Positions 18,792 to 27,022 of a stretch of 64,000 nt of DNA are shown here, one piece after another. Below the pieces are notes generated by a model that was not told where the DNA came from, did no database searches, and saw only the letters and a list, made by a program, of their open reading frames with translations. The DNA lies in NCBI RefSeq assembly GCF_019655855.1, contig NZ_BPFX01000004.1, positions 310,001 through 374,000 on the forward strand, in the 5' to 3' direction. Numbering within the stretch: position 1 is the stretch's first letter; each line of letters begins with the position of its first letter. The stretch is from Pseudomonas paralcaligenes (GTDB taxonomy: Bacteria; Pseudomonadota; Gammaproteobacteria; Pseudomonadales; Pseudomonadaceae). The position numbers and the translations under genes are program-made.

Positions 18792-19829
18792 TCAGGCCAT
18801 GGCGCGGCGGATGTCCGCCGCCAGTTCGCGCACCCGCTCCTCCTCGGTGTCCCACGAGCACATGAAGCGCGCGCCACCGGCGCCGATGAAGGTGTAGAAG
18901 CGCCAGCCCCAGTCGCGCAGGCGCTCGATGGCCGGCTCCGAGAGCTGGAGGAACACGCCGTTGGCCTCCACCGGGAACATCAGGCTCACCCCCGGCACGT
19001 CGGCCACCAGCTCGGCGAGCAGGCGGGCGCAGCGATTGGCATGGCTGGCGTAGCGCAGCCAGGCATCGTCCTGCAACAGGCCGACCCAGGGCGCGGACAG
19101 GTAGCGCATCTTCGAGGCCAGCTGGCCAGCCTGCTTGCAGCGGTAGTCGAAGTCCTCGGCCAGCGCCTTGTTGAAGAACAGGATGGCCTCGCCCACCGCC
19201 ATGCCGTTCTTGGTACCGCCGAAGCACAGCACGTCGACGCCGGCCTTCCAGGTCAGCTCGGCCGGGCTGCAACCGAGGAAAGCGCAGGCGTTGGAAAAAC
19301 GCGCGCCATCCATGTGCAGGTTGAGCCGCAGCGCCTTGCAAGCCTCGCTGATGGCAGCGACCTCGTCGGGGCGGTACACGGTGCCCACCTCGGTGGCCTG
19401 GGTCAGGGTCACCACACGCGGCTTCGGGTAGTGGATGTCCTGCCGCTTGAGCGCCACCTCGCGGATCGAGTCCGGGGTCAGCTTGCCGGCCAGGGTACGG
19501 GCGGTGAGCAGCTTGGAGCCGTTGGAGAAGAACTCCGGCGCGCCGCACTCGTCGGTCTCGACGTGGGCGGTCTCGGAGCAGATCACGCTGTGGTAGCTCT
19601 GGCACAGGGAGGAGAGGGCCAGGGAGTTGGCCGCGGTGCCGTTGAAGGCGAAGAACACCTCGCAATCGGTCTCGAACAGCTGGCGGAAGCGGTCCGCGGC
19701 ACGGGCCGTCCAGCTGTCCTCGCCATAGGCGCGCTCATGGCCGCGGTTGGCCTCAGCCATGGCGGCCCAGGCTTCGGGGCAGATGCCCGAATAGTTGTCG
19801 CTGGCGAATTGCTGGGTATGGTCGGTCAT
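18792..19829 (-). CDS. ltaE: Low-specificity L-threonine aldolase
   Basis: The ATG at 19827-19829 gives 345 residues. This fold-type I PLP enzyme splits L-threonine and L-allo-threonine to glycine and acetaldehyde. The N-terminus FASDNYSGICPEAWAAMAEAN, the segment HMDGARFSNA (PLP-contacting Asp and Arg), and the PLP lysine in CFGGTKNGM (about residue 208) are all in place, as is GQLASKMRYLSAPW. It converges on the polyamine gene pair and is read alone. Confidence 0.93.
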   Translation of the reverse strand: MTDHTQQFASDNYSGICPEAWAAMAEANRGHERAYGEDSWTARAADRFRQLFETDCEVFFAFNGTAANSLALSSLCQSYHSVICSETAHVETDECGAPEFFSNGSKLLTARTLAGKLTPDSIREVALKRQDIHYPKPRVVTLTQATEVGTVYRPDEVAAISEACKALRLNLHMDGARFSNACAFLGCSPAELTWKAGVDVLCFGGTKNGMAVGEAILFFNKALAEDFDYRCKQAGQLASKMRYLSAPWVGLLQDDAWLRYASHANRCARLLAELVADVPGVSLMFPVEANGVFLQLSEPAIERLRDWGWRFYTFIGAGGARFMCSWDTEEERVRELAADIRRAMA

Positions 19830-20199
19830 GGTGTGTGCTTCCTGGCAGGGCAGTCGCTCAACTGTACGCCAGCGCCGTGGCGTCCGGCAGCGACAGTCGA
19901 GCGATTTGGGGCAATAACAGATTCGACTTGAAAAGAGGCCATCGAAAAACTGTACCGCCAACTATTTCTCGCTGGCATGACATCAACTGGTCGAAATTCG
20001 CGCAGGCTTTGAAACAGCAGGACTTTCCACTTATGACCAGTACAGTTGCAGCCATAGAAGCAGAACAGTTACAAAGCCGCCTAACTAATAGCCCTGCAAT
20101 TTAGCCCAGCTGTGTCTATAAAATCGACTATCCAGTCAGGAAAATATGCTTCCAGTAGGACACCCTCTAACCCCGCGCGAAGCGGAAGGAAGCACCACC
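19830..20199. other. AT-richer divergent promoter region between ltaE and DUF1127 gene
   Basis: No gene is supported. The stretch is clearly less GC-rich than its surroundings. An inverted pair of GTAC-centred 9-mers, AACTGTACC (near 19949) and AGTACAGTT (near 20039), about 90 bp apart, and a TATAAAAT box near 20115 are the main features. The GTAC sites could bind a GntR/MocR-type regulator, but this is a guess. Confidence 0.4.
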
Positions 20200-20415
20200 A
20201 TGGAACGCATACTCGGTTCCGACCTCATGTTCCAACAACAGAGCCCGGCCAGCGGCGGCAACCTGCCCCTGCGCGTCCTGGGCACCCTGCTGCTCTGGCA
20301 GCGCCGCATCAGCAGCCGCCGCGAACTCGCCCGCCTGGACGAGCGCCTGCTGGCCGATGCCGGCATCAGCACCTACGACCGCGCCATCGAGATCGACAAG
20401 CCGTTCTGGCGCTGA
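20200..20415 (+). CDS. DUF1127 small protein
   Basis: Start at 20200 after GGAAGGA gives 71 residues. The C-terminal half, LLWQRRISSRRELARLDERLLADAGISTYDRAIEIDKPFWR, is the DUF1127 pattern (Arg-rich helix, then a D-ERLL-D-GI motif). Members elsewhere are small RNA-binding-like regulators of phosphate or carbon metabolism, or of unknown role. In pseudomonads such genes often sit next to MocR-type regulators, but none is adjacent here. A strong terminator follows. Confidence 0.88.
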   Translation: MERILGSDLMFQQQSPASGGNLPLRVLGTLLLWQRRISSRRELARLDERLLADAGISTYDRAIEIDKPFWR

Positions 20416-20436
20416 GCCGCGACACCCGCCGTCACC

Positions 20437-20463
20437 AAGGGAAGCCGAGCGCTTCCCTTTTTT
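20437..20463 (+). terminator. Rho-independent terminator of the DUF1127 gene
   Basis: The stem AAGGGAAG/CTTCCCTT with a 7-base loop is followed by a run of T (TTTTTT). Confidence 0.9.
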
Positions 20464-20474
20464 ATGCCCGCTTC

Positions 20475-20536
20475 GTAGGGTGCGCCGTGCGCACCAGCAA
20501 GCCTCCGCAGGGCCCGGTGCGCACGGCACACCCCAC
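20475..20536. repeat. REP-type palindrome, GTAGGGTGCGCC family
   Basis: GTAGGGTGCGCCGTGCGCACC at the left faces GGTGCGCACGGCACACCCCAC at the right. Further copies or halves are at 12206-12256, 16430-16450, 24565-24585 and 46597-46654. A short ACATAGCCC stretch just downstream (about 20548) resembles the end of the 134-bp MITE. Confidence 0.75.
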
Positions 20537-20665
20537 GCAACAAATTGGCACATAGCCCTTGAGTGCCACGAATCGCCCCGCCCACCCTGTTTCTCGGGGA
20601 CTGACAACCCTCGCCACGCCCACCGCGACTTGACCCGCCGCCGGCACGCTGGTCTCATGCGCGCC

Positions 20666-20850
20666 GATCCAGGTGTCTCGCGCCGCCGCGCGCGAGGTTA
20701 AACGGGAAGCCGGTAATGCTCCGCCCCTCGGCGAGCCAGTCCGGCGCTGCCCCCGCAACGGTATGCGAGCCGGGTGTTCACTCTGCCACTGTGCTTCGGC
20801 ATGGGAAGGCGAACGCCCCAAGTCTCGCAAGCCCGGAGACCGGCCTGGAC
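20666..20850 (+). promoter_or_regulatory. Cobalamin (AdoCbl) riboswitch
   Basis: The conserved blocks of the cobalamin riboswitch occur in order: GGTTAAACGGGAAGCCGGT (from about 20694), GCGCTGCCCCCGCAACGGTA (about 20744), GCCACTG and TGGGAAGGCG, then the B12 box AGCCCGGAGACCGGCC (20830-20845). It lies just upstream of btuB on the same strand, and should lower expression of the downstream uptake genes when cobalamin is plentiful. Confidence 0.95.
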
Positions 20851-20952
20851 CCTTGTTGGCAAACCCGCGGTGGGCGGGCGTAACCGATGGTCCGCCCGCA
20901 CGGGAGGCCCTTGTCTGCGCGCGCCTGCGAAACCCGTTTCGAGGCGATCACC

Positions 20953-22896
20953 TTGGCTCTTTCCCGTTCTTCCCTGTTCCGCCGTGCGCCGCTGGCGACC
21001 GGCACCCTCCTGTGCGGCCTCGCCGCGCCCCTGGCGGCGCAGCCCCTGGGCCTGGACACGCTGACCATCAGCGCGCCCTCGGTGGAATCCACCGCCGTGG
21101 CGGAGATGGCCCGCTACGGTAGCCACCTGAACATCATCGAGCGCGAGCAGATCGAACGCGCCGGCCCCAGCGCCGACCTGTCCCGCGTCCTGCAGATGTA
21201 CGTCCCCGGCCTGTACGTGGCACCGAAGAACGGCCCGTTCGACACCGGCACCTTCTCCCTGCTCGGCGGCCGCAACGACGACACCCTGATCCTGCTGGAC
21301 GGCGTGCGCCTGAACAACCGCCTGTACGGCGGCATCTACCTGGACACCCTGCCGACCACCGCGGTGGAGCGCATCGAGGTGCTCAAGGGCGGCCAGGGCA
21401 TCCTGTTCGGCACCCAGGCGGTGTCCGGCGTCATCAACATCGTCACCCGGCGCCCGCAGAGCCGCGACGCCAGCGGCGAGGTCAACCTCGGCCTGGACAG
21501 CTTCAAGGGCCGCAACGGCGACGCGCGGGTGGAAAGGGTGCTCGCCAACGGCTTCGGCGACCTCGGCCTGCTCGGCTACGCCAGCCGCCACCGCTCGCAG
21601 GGCTACCAGCCCTACCGCGACCGCGACATGACCGCCACCGTCAGCGACGAGCGCCGCTCCTACGACGTGACCACCCTGGGCGGCAAGGCGATCCAGGCCT
21701 TCGGCGAGGACGCGCGGCTGGAGCTGTTCTACCAGTACAGCGAGGCCGACCTGGACTTCGCCCGCCCCACCTCCAACCGCAGCACCACCAACGACCGCGT
21801 CCACCAGATCGCCACGGCCACCTTCCAGCAGCGCCTGAGCGACGACTTCAGCTGGTTCGCCAAGACCCACATCAACGACTGGGACACCCGCTACACGCGG
21901 ATCTACAACCTGCAGGGCGGCGGCACCCGCACGCTCAACCGCAACGACTACTGGGGCTTCACCGACTGGGGCGCGCAGATCGAGGGCAAGGCGATCCTCG
22001 CCGGCGGCCACGAACTGGTGTTCGGCAACGACAACCAGTGGTTCGAGGGCCAGGACGATGTACTGATCATCGACAACAACGAGGCCGAGGCCCACGCCTT
22101 CTACGCCCAGCTGCGCCCGCGGATCGACGCGCTGCCGGACTGGCACCCCAGCCTGGGTGTGCGCCGCGAGAAGATGTCCGGCGGCGAAGGCGCCACCGTG
22201 TGGATGCTCACCTCGCTGTACGACCTGAACGAGCAGTGGAAGCTGCGCGGCCAGTTCGGCACCGCCTTCAAGCTGCCCAACGCCGAGCAGCTCTACGTCA
22301 ACGAGCCCGGCTCGGAGATGGGCAACCCCGACCTCAAGCCGGAACGCAGCCGCAACGCCGAACTGGGCCTGGACTTCGACGGCGGCGCGCTGACCGCCAG
22401 CGCCACCCTGTTCCGCCGCGACATCACCGATCTGATCAGCCTGCACGGCGAGCAATGGGTCAACGGCGACGGCGAGATCGAGGTGCGCGGCGTCGAAGTC
22501 GACGCCCAGTGGCGCTTCGCCCCGGGCTGGAGCTGGAGCGGCGACGCCACGCGCAACCTGATCGAGACCCGGGAAGGCGTGACCATTCACAACATCCCCA
22601 GCTTCTTCGCCCGCACCCGTCTGGGCTACGACGCCGACGCCTGGGGCGTGGGCGCCGCCGCCCGCTACGTGCGCTCGGTAGTCAGCGCGGCCGGCGACGA
22701 CTACGGTCACTACACCGTGCTGGACGCCGACGCCTACCACTACCTGGACGCCGCCCAGCAGCACCGCGTCAGCCTGCTGCTGGAGAACCTGCTGGACCGC
22801 GACTACGCCACCAGCCGGATCACCAACGGCACCCGCCAGGTGGACAACCTGGGCCGGCCGCGCACCGCCGAGCTGCGCTACACCTACCGCTTCTGA
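20953..22896 (+). CDS. btuB: BtuB-like TonB-dependent cobalamin receptor
   Basis: I favour the TTG at 20953: GAGG lies 8 bases upstream and it starts a good signal peptide (LALSRSSLFRRAPLATG..., cut near PLAAQ); an in-frame ATG at 20887 lacks both. The product of 647 residues has a TonB-box-like DTLTISAP, a plug domain (about 35-150, with LLDGVRLNNR and VERIEVLKGGQGILFGTQAVSGVINI) and a 22-strand-type barrel ending in Phe (LRYTYRF). The riboswitch directly upstream identifies the substrate as cobalamin or a precursor. Confidence 0.9.
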   Translation: MALSRSSLFRRAPLATGTLLCGLAAPLAAQPLGLDTLTISAPSVESTAVAEMARYGSHLNIIEREQIERAGPSADLSRVLQMYVPGLYVAPKNGPFDTGTFSLLGGRNDDTLILLDGVRLNNRLYGGIYLDTLPTTAVERIEVLKGGQGILFGTQAVSGVINIVTRRPQSRDASGEVNLGLDSFKGRNGDARVERVLANGFGDLGLLGYASRHRSQGYQPYRDRDMTATVSDERRSYDVTTLGGKAIQAFGEDARLELFYQYSEADLDFARPTSNRSTTNDRVHQIATATFQQRLSDDFSWFAKTHINDWDTRYTRIYNLQGGGTRTLNRNDYWGFTDWGAQIEGKAILAGGHELVFGNDNQWFEGQDDVLIIDNNEAEAHAFYAQLRPRIDALPDWHPSLGVRREKMSGGEGATVWMLTSLYDLNEQWKLRGQFGTAFKLPNAEQLYVNEPGSEMGNPDLKPERSRNAELGLDFDGGALTASATLFRRDITDLISLHGEQWVNGDGEIEVRGVEVDAQWRFAPGWSWSGDATRNLIETREGVTIHNIPSFFARTRLGYDADAWGVGAAARYVRSVVSAAGDDYGHYTVLDADAYHYLDAAQQHRVSLLLENLLDRDYATSRITNGTRQVDNLGRPRTAELRYTYRF

Positions 22897-22903
22897 GGCC
22901 GGC

Positions 22904-23617
22904 GTGCGCAGCCTGATCTTCGCCGGCCCGCTCGGCGGCGCCCAGGGCGAGGCCTTCCGCCGCCAGCTGCTGGAGTTGCGCGGCCCGGCCGCCGCCGAGG
23001 ACGTGGTCGACACCGGCGACGCCTTCGACGCCCTGTGGCGACGGGTCCGCGCCTGCCTCGCGGCGGGCGCGACCGAGCTGCGGGTGGCGGACCTGGAACC
23101 GGCGGCGGACAGCGCCTACCTCGACTGGCTGCGCGGCGAACTGGCGGCGATCGCCGCCGAGTTCGAGCACGCGCCGCGCCTGCGCGTCACCGGCTCGGCG
23201 CTGGGCCGCCAGGGCCTGGACGCCCGCGTCGCCTGCGCCGCGCTGGAGGACGAGAGCCAGCTGCTGGACTGCCGGGACGTCGGCGAGATTCCGGCGCAAC
23301 CCGACTGGTCGCGGCCGCCGCCGCACCGGCGCCACCTGTTCCTCTGCACCGGTCCGCGTTGCGTGCGGCGCGGCGCCCTGCCGCTGTGGAAGACCCTGCG
23401 CCGCGAGCTGGCCAGCCGCGACCTGATCGAAACCCCGGACGGCGTGCTGATGAGCCGCAGCGGCTGCCAGTTCCCCTGCAACCGGGGGCCGATCCTCACG
23501 GTGTACCCGGACCGCTGCTGGTATTCGCTGCGCGACTCCGAGCAGGTGTGGCGCCTGGTGCAGGAGCACCTGCAGGAAGGCCGGCCGGTGGCCGAACTGC
23601 TGGTGGAGGCCGAATGA
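22904..23617 (+). CDS. Thioredoxin-like [2Fe-2S] ferredoxin in the B12 uptake operon
   Basis: A GTG start 7 bp after btuB gives 237 residues. The C-terminal part (about 140-235) has four cysteines in thioredoxin-like ferredoxin arrangement: C148 and C153 in LFLCTGPRCVRRG, C188 and C192 in SGCQFPCNRGP. The N-terminal 130 residues have no clear family; their layout recalls a decayed CbiX-like chelatase, but that is a weak guess. The gene is translationally coupled to btuF by a 4-base overlap and lies under the cobalamin riboswitch, so a redox role in cobalamin handling, such as reducing the cobalt, is inferred. Confidence 0.75.
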   Translation: MRSLIFAGPLGGAQGEAFRRQLLELRGPAAAEDVVDTGDAFDALWRRVRACLAAGATELRVADLEPAADSAYLDWLRGELAAIAAEFEHAPRLRVTGSALGRQGLDARVACAALEDESQLLDCRDVGEIPAQPDWSRPPPHRRHLFLCTGPRCVRRGALPLWKTLRRELASRDLIETPDGVLMSRSGCQFPCNRGPILTVYPDRCWYSLRDSEQVWRLVQEHLQEGRPVAELLVEAE

Positions 23618-24531
23618 CCAGGCCCACCTTGCTGGCGCTGCTGCTCGCGCTGGCCTGCCCGCCGCTGCAGGCGGCCATCGCCTTCAGCAGTTGCGGCCAG
23701 GACGCCACCCTGGCGGCGCCGGCGCAGCGCATCCTGGTGCTCAACCAGCACGCCGCCGACCTGCTGATCGCCCTCGGCGCCAGCCGCCAGGTGCTGGGCG
23801 TCGCCTACATCGACGACGACCCGGAGGCGCTGCGCCAGGGGCGCTACCACGGCATCCCGGTGATCGCCGAGAAATACCCCTCCGCCGAGATCGTCTATGC
23901 CCTGCGGCCGGACCTGGTGATCGGCGGCTTTGCCTCGGCCTTCGGCCAGGGCCTGCTGTCGCGCGGCGAACTGGACGCCAACGGCATGCCCAGCTACCTG
24001 CTGGACGCGGCCTGCGCGCAACGGGCGGAGACCTTCTTCGCCGGCATCGAGCGGGACCTGACCACTCTGGGCCGCCTGGTCGGCCAAGCGGAGCGGGCCC
24101 GCGCGCTGATCGCCGAGCAGCAGCGGGAACTGGCGCGCGCCGCCGAGCTGGCACGGGGACACGAACCGCTGCGGGTGTTCTACCTCGACAGCCTGGACCA
24201 AGGCCTGGACACCCAGGGCGGGCAAGGCTTCATCGGCGAACTGATGCGCGCAGCCGGGGCACGCAACCCGTTCGACCACATCGCCCGACGCGGCTTCGTG
24301 GTCAGCCCGGAGCTGCTGCTGGCGGAAGACCCGGACGTCATCCTGCTGGCCGACGCGGTGTGGTCGCCGGCGCCGGAGAAGATCGCCGCTCTGCGCGCCG
24401 ACCCGTTGCTCTCGCGGCTGCGCGCTGTGCGCGAGGAACGCTTCGTCTCCGTGCCCATCGCCCACCTGTTCCCCGGCGCGCACAGCGCCACGGCGGCCCG
24501 ACGCCTGGCCGAAGCGCTCTACGGTCCATAA
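23614..24531 (+). CDS. btuF: BtuF-like periplasmic cobalamin-binding protein
   Basis: The 305-residue protein has a signal peptide (MTRPTLLALLLALACPPLQA) and the class III binding-protein fold: RILVLNQHAADLLIALGASRQVLGV, YPSAEIVYALRPDLVIGG, then a long linking helix (about 155-195) and SPELLLAEDPDVILLADAVW. It should pass cobalamin from the periplasm to a BtuCD ABC importer. No btuC or btuD gene follows within the window, so the inner-membrane part must be encoded elsewhere. The start ATG overlaps the preceding stop. Confidence 0.85.
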   Translation: MTRPTLLALLLALACPPLQAAIAFSSCGQDATLAAPAQRILVLNQHAADLLIALGASRQVLGVAYIDDDPEALRQGRYHGIPVIAEKYPSAEIVYALRPDLVIGGFASAFGQGLLSRGELDANGMPSYLLDAACAQRAETFFAGIERDLTTLGRLVGQAERARALIAEQQRELARAAELARGHEPLRVFYLDSLDQGLDTQGGQGFIGELMRAAGARNPFDHIARRGFVVSPELLLAEDPDVILLADAVWSPAPEKIAALRADPLLSRLRAVREERFVSVPIAHLFPGAHSATAARRLAEALYGP

Positions 24532-25010
24532 GGAGGCTATTTATCAGTCCTGGATGGAGGCATGGTAGGGTGCGCCGCGCGCACCGATAAGCTGGCAAAC
24601 CGATGCTCAGCTGTTTACCCAACTGCATGAAAGTGTTGGTTTCGCTCTCCAGGGCGAGTCGCTTGACTCGCTACGCTCGCCCATCGGGCCCGCCTGCGGC
24701 TGTTACTCCGCTTCGTTGCTCCTGTCTGCGGACTGCCGCCCGGACCAGGAGAAAGCAACCAAAGAGAAGACCACCCCGGCATCCGGGTCCGGGCTACGCA
24801 CGGACTGTCCTTTCTCCGGAGCCCTCCGGGGGCCGGCTTGAAGGGCCATCCATAGATATTCAAGCGGGGGACGCCTGGTTCTCTCGCCGCATCCATGCGG
24901 CTCATCCTCCTGCGCAACACCTCCACTCGGCCTCCTGACGGGGACTCCGGCTCCGAGTTGCTTGACGCTTTTTGCCAGCCGCTACGATGTTGTCGTGCCC
25001 TGACCTCTTC

Positions 25011-25093
25011 TGGATCCCCGCCTGCGCGGGGATGACGAGGTAGGGGTGAAATTCTTCCGGAACCGTCATTCCCGCGAAGGCGGGAATCCAGGG
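25011..25093. repeat. Pair of GTCATTCCCGC-type palindromes
   Basis: TGGATCCCCGCCTGCGCGGGG at 25011 and CGTCATTCCCGCGAAGGCGGG at 25066 are each a hairpin and face each other as an inverted doublet. A diverged member lies at about 12082-12151. Confidence 0.7.
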
Positions 25094-25158
25094 GACGGCC
25101 GCTGCAGCGCTCAGATAGAGGGCCTGATCGCGCAACACGTAACGGGGACACAGCCATA

Positions 25159-25187
25159 AAAAAGGGGGAGCCCGATGCTCCCCCCAA
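25159..25187 (-). terminator. Rho-independent terminator of the pyruvate carboxylase operon
   Basis: On the minus strand the stem GGGGGAGC/GCTCCCCC is followed by TTTTTT, 20 bp after the stop codon of the alpha-type subunit. Confidence 0.92.
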
Positions 25188-25206
25188 TGGGACTAACCCT
25201 GCGCCG

Positions 25207-27012
25207 TCAGGCGATCTCCACCAGCACCTCGCCGGGGTTGACCCGGTCGCCCTTGGCCACGTGGATGGCCTTGACGGTGCCGGCGATCGGCGCCTGGACC
25301 TCGGTTTCCATCTTCATCGCCTCGGTGATCAGCACGGCCTGGCCGGCCTTGACCTGGTCACCCTCCTTCACCAGCACATCGACGATGTTGCCCGGCATGG
25401 TGGTGCTGACATCGCCCGGCTCGCTGGCATGCTTGCGCTTGCCACCCGCGCCGGCGACGAAGTCGTTGAGCGGCTCGAACACCACCTCTTCCGGCATGCC
25501 GTCGATGGACAGGTAGAAGTGGCGCTTGCCGTCGCCCTTCACGCCCACGCCGGTGATGTCCACGCGGTAGCTCTCGCCATGCACGTCGACCACGAACTCG
25601 GTCGGCACGCCCTCGCCGCCGGCCGCAGCCACGCCGCCGGCCTCGGGGATCGGCAGCAGCACTTCCGGGGTCAGGGTGCCGGCGGCGCGTTCCTCGAGGA
25701 ACTTGCGGCCGATGTCCGGGAACATGGCGAAGGTCAGCACGTCCTCCTCGCTCTTGGCGAGGCTGCCGATCTCCGTGCGCAGCTTGGCCATCTCCGGCTT
25801 GAGCAGGTCGGCCGGGCGCACGTCGATCACTTCCTCGCTGCCGATGGCCTGCTTGCGCAGCGCCTCGTTGACCTTGCCCGGCGCCTTGCCGTAGCGGCCC
25901 TGCAGGTACAGCTTCACCTCGTTGGTGATGGTCTTGTAGCGGGCGCCGGCGAGCACGTTGAACACCGCCTGGGTGCCGACGATCTGCGAGGTCGGGGTGA
26001 CCAGGGGCGGGAAGCCAAGGTCTTCGCGCACGCGCGGAATCTCGGCAAACACCTCGTTGATGCGATTGAGCGCGCCCTGTTCCTTCAGCTGGTTGGCCAG
26101 GTTGGACATCATCCCGCCCGGCACCTGGTTGACCTGCACGCGGGTGTCCACGGCGGTGAATTCGCTCTCGAACTGGTGGTACTTCTTGCGCACGGCGTGG
26201 AAGTACATGCCGATCTCCTGGATCAGCGCCAGGTCCAGGCCGGTGTCGTACTCGCTGCCGCGCAGGGCGGCGACCATCGACTCGGTGCCCGGGTGGCTGG
26301 TGCCCCAGGCGAAGCTGGAGATGGCCGTGTCGATGTGGTCGGCGCCGGCCTCGATGGCCTTGAGCTGGCACATCGAGCCCATGCCGGCGGTGTCGTGGCT
26401 GTGCACGAACACCGGCAGGTCGACCTCGGCCTTGAGCGCCTTGACCAGATCGGCGGTGGCGTAGGGCGTGAGCAGGCCGGCCATGTCCTTGATCGCGATG
26501 GAGTCGATGCCCATCGCCTGCATGGCCCGGGCCTGGGCGACGAAGGCCTCGACCGTGTGCACCGGGCTGGTGGTGTAGCTGATGGTGCCCTGGGCGTGCT
26601 TGCCGGCGGCCTTCACCGCCTCGATGGAGACGCGCAGGTTACGCACGTCGTTCATCGCGTCGAAGATGCGGAACACGTCGATGCCGTTGACCGCGGCCTT
26701 GGCCACGAAGGCGCGCACCACGTCGTCGCTGTAGTGGCGGTAGCCGAGCAGGTTCTGCCCGCGCAGGAGCATCTGCAGGCGGGTGTTGGGCAGCGCGGCC
26801 TTGAGCTGGCGCAGGCGCTCCCACGGGTCTTCCTTGAGGAAGCGCACGCAGGCGTCGAAGGTGGCGCCGCCCCAGACTTCCAGCGACCAGTAGCCGACCC
26901 GGTCCAGCTTGTCGCAGATCGGCAGCATGTCCTCGGTGCGCATGCGCGTGGCGATCAGCGACTGGTGGGCGTCGCGCAGGATGGTGTCGGTAACGGTGAT
27001 CTTCTTGCTCAT
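25207..27012 (-). CDS. pycB: Pyruvate carboxylase subunit B / oxaloacetate decarboxylase alpha-type
   Basis: The 601-residue protein has an N-terminal carboxyltransferase TIM barrel (VTDTILRDAHQSLIATRMRTEDM, about 7-30; VHSHDTAGMGS with metal-binding His, about 205), a PYC_OADA domain, and a C-terminal biotinyl domain with biotin lysine 567 in EAMKME. Lys in the barrel at SIAIKDMAG fits the carboxylated active-site lysine. With the neighbouring biotin carboxylase it forms a two-subunit enzyme that makes oxaloacetate from pyruvate. No Oad beta or gamma membrane subunits are present, which argues against the sodium-pump decarboxylase. Confidence 0.93.
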   Translation of the reverse strand: MSKKITVTDTILRDAHQSLIATRMRTEDMLPICDKLDRVGYWSLEVWGGATFDACVRFLKEDPWERLRQLKAALPNTRLQMLLRGQNLLGYRHYSDDVVRAFVAKAAVNGIDVFRIFDAMNDVRNLRVSIEAVKAAGKHAQGTISYTTSPVHTVEAFVAQARAMQAMGIDSIAIKDMAGLLTPYATADLVKALKAEVDLPVFVHSHDTAGMGSMCQLKAIEAGADHIDTAISSFAWGTSHPGTESMVAALRGSEYDTGLDLALIQEIGMYFHAVRKKYHQFESEFTAVDTRVQVNQVPGGMMSNLANQLKEQGALNRINEVFAEIPRVREDLGFPPLVTPTSQIVGTQAVFNVLAGARYKTITNEVKLYLQGRYGKAPGKVNEALRKQAIGSEEVIDVRPADLLKPEMAKLRTEIGSLAKSEEDVLTFAMFPDIGRKFLEERAAGTLTPEVLLPIPEAGGVAAAGGEGVPTEFVVDVHGESYRVDITGVGVKGDGKRHFYLSIDGMPEEVVFEPLNDFVAGAGGKRKHASEPGDVSTTMPGNIVDVLVKEGDQVKAGQAVLITEAMKMETEVQAPIAGTVKAIHVAKGDRVNPGEVLVEIA

Positions 27013-27022
27013 TGTTCGTTCC

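Larger units (their letters stand above)
24532..25206. other. 675-bp gene-free stretch rich in repeats
   Basis: No ORF here looks coding. It contains a half REP of the GTAGGGTGCGCC family (24565-24585), a long low-information segment with AAAGCAACCAAAGAGAAG (about 24754), a facing pair of GGATCCCCGCC.../...GGCGGGAATCC palindromes (25011-25093), a fragment of the 134-bp MITE end (CACGTAACGGGGACACAGCC, 25137-25156) and the terminator of the carboxylase operon. Confidence 0.65.

Noticed and set aside
20887..20952. ATG at 20887 as btuB start
   Set aside because: No ribosome site, and it would bury the signal peptide after 22 polar residues; TTG at 20953 has GAGG at good spacing.
20698..23013. 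771-residue minus-strand frame opposite btuB
   Set aside because: The plus strand carries BtuB with plug and barrel motifs and a riboswitch; this frame is its shadow.
24615..25187. 190-residue minus-strand frame in the gap after btuF
   Set aside because: It runs through REP palindromes and a terminator and has no domain.
25207..27012. Sodium-pumping oxaloacetate decarboxylase alpha subunit
   Set aside because: The protein is of that family, but beta and gamma membrane subunits are missing and a biotin carboxylase gene is adjacent, so the two-subunit pyruvate carboxylase is more likely.
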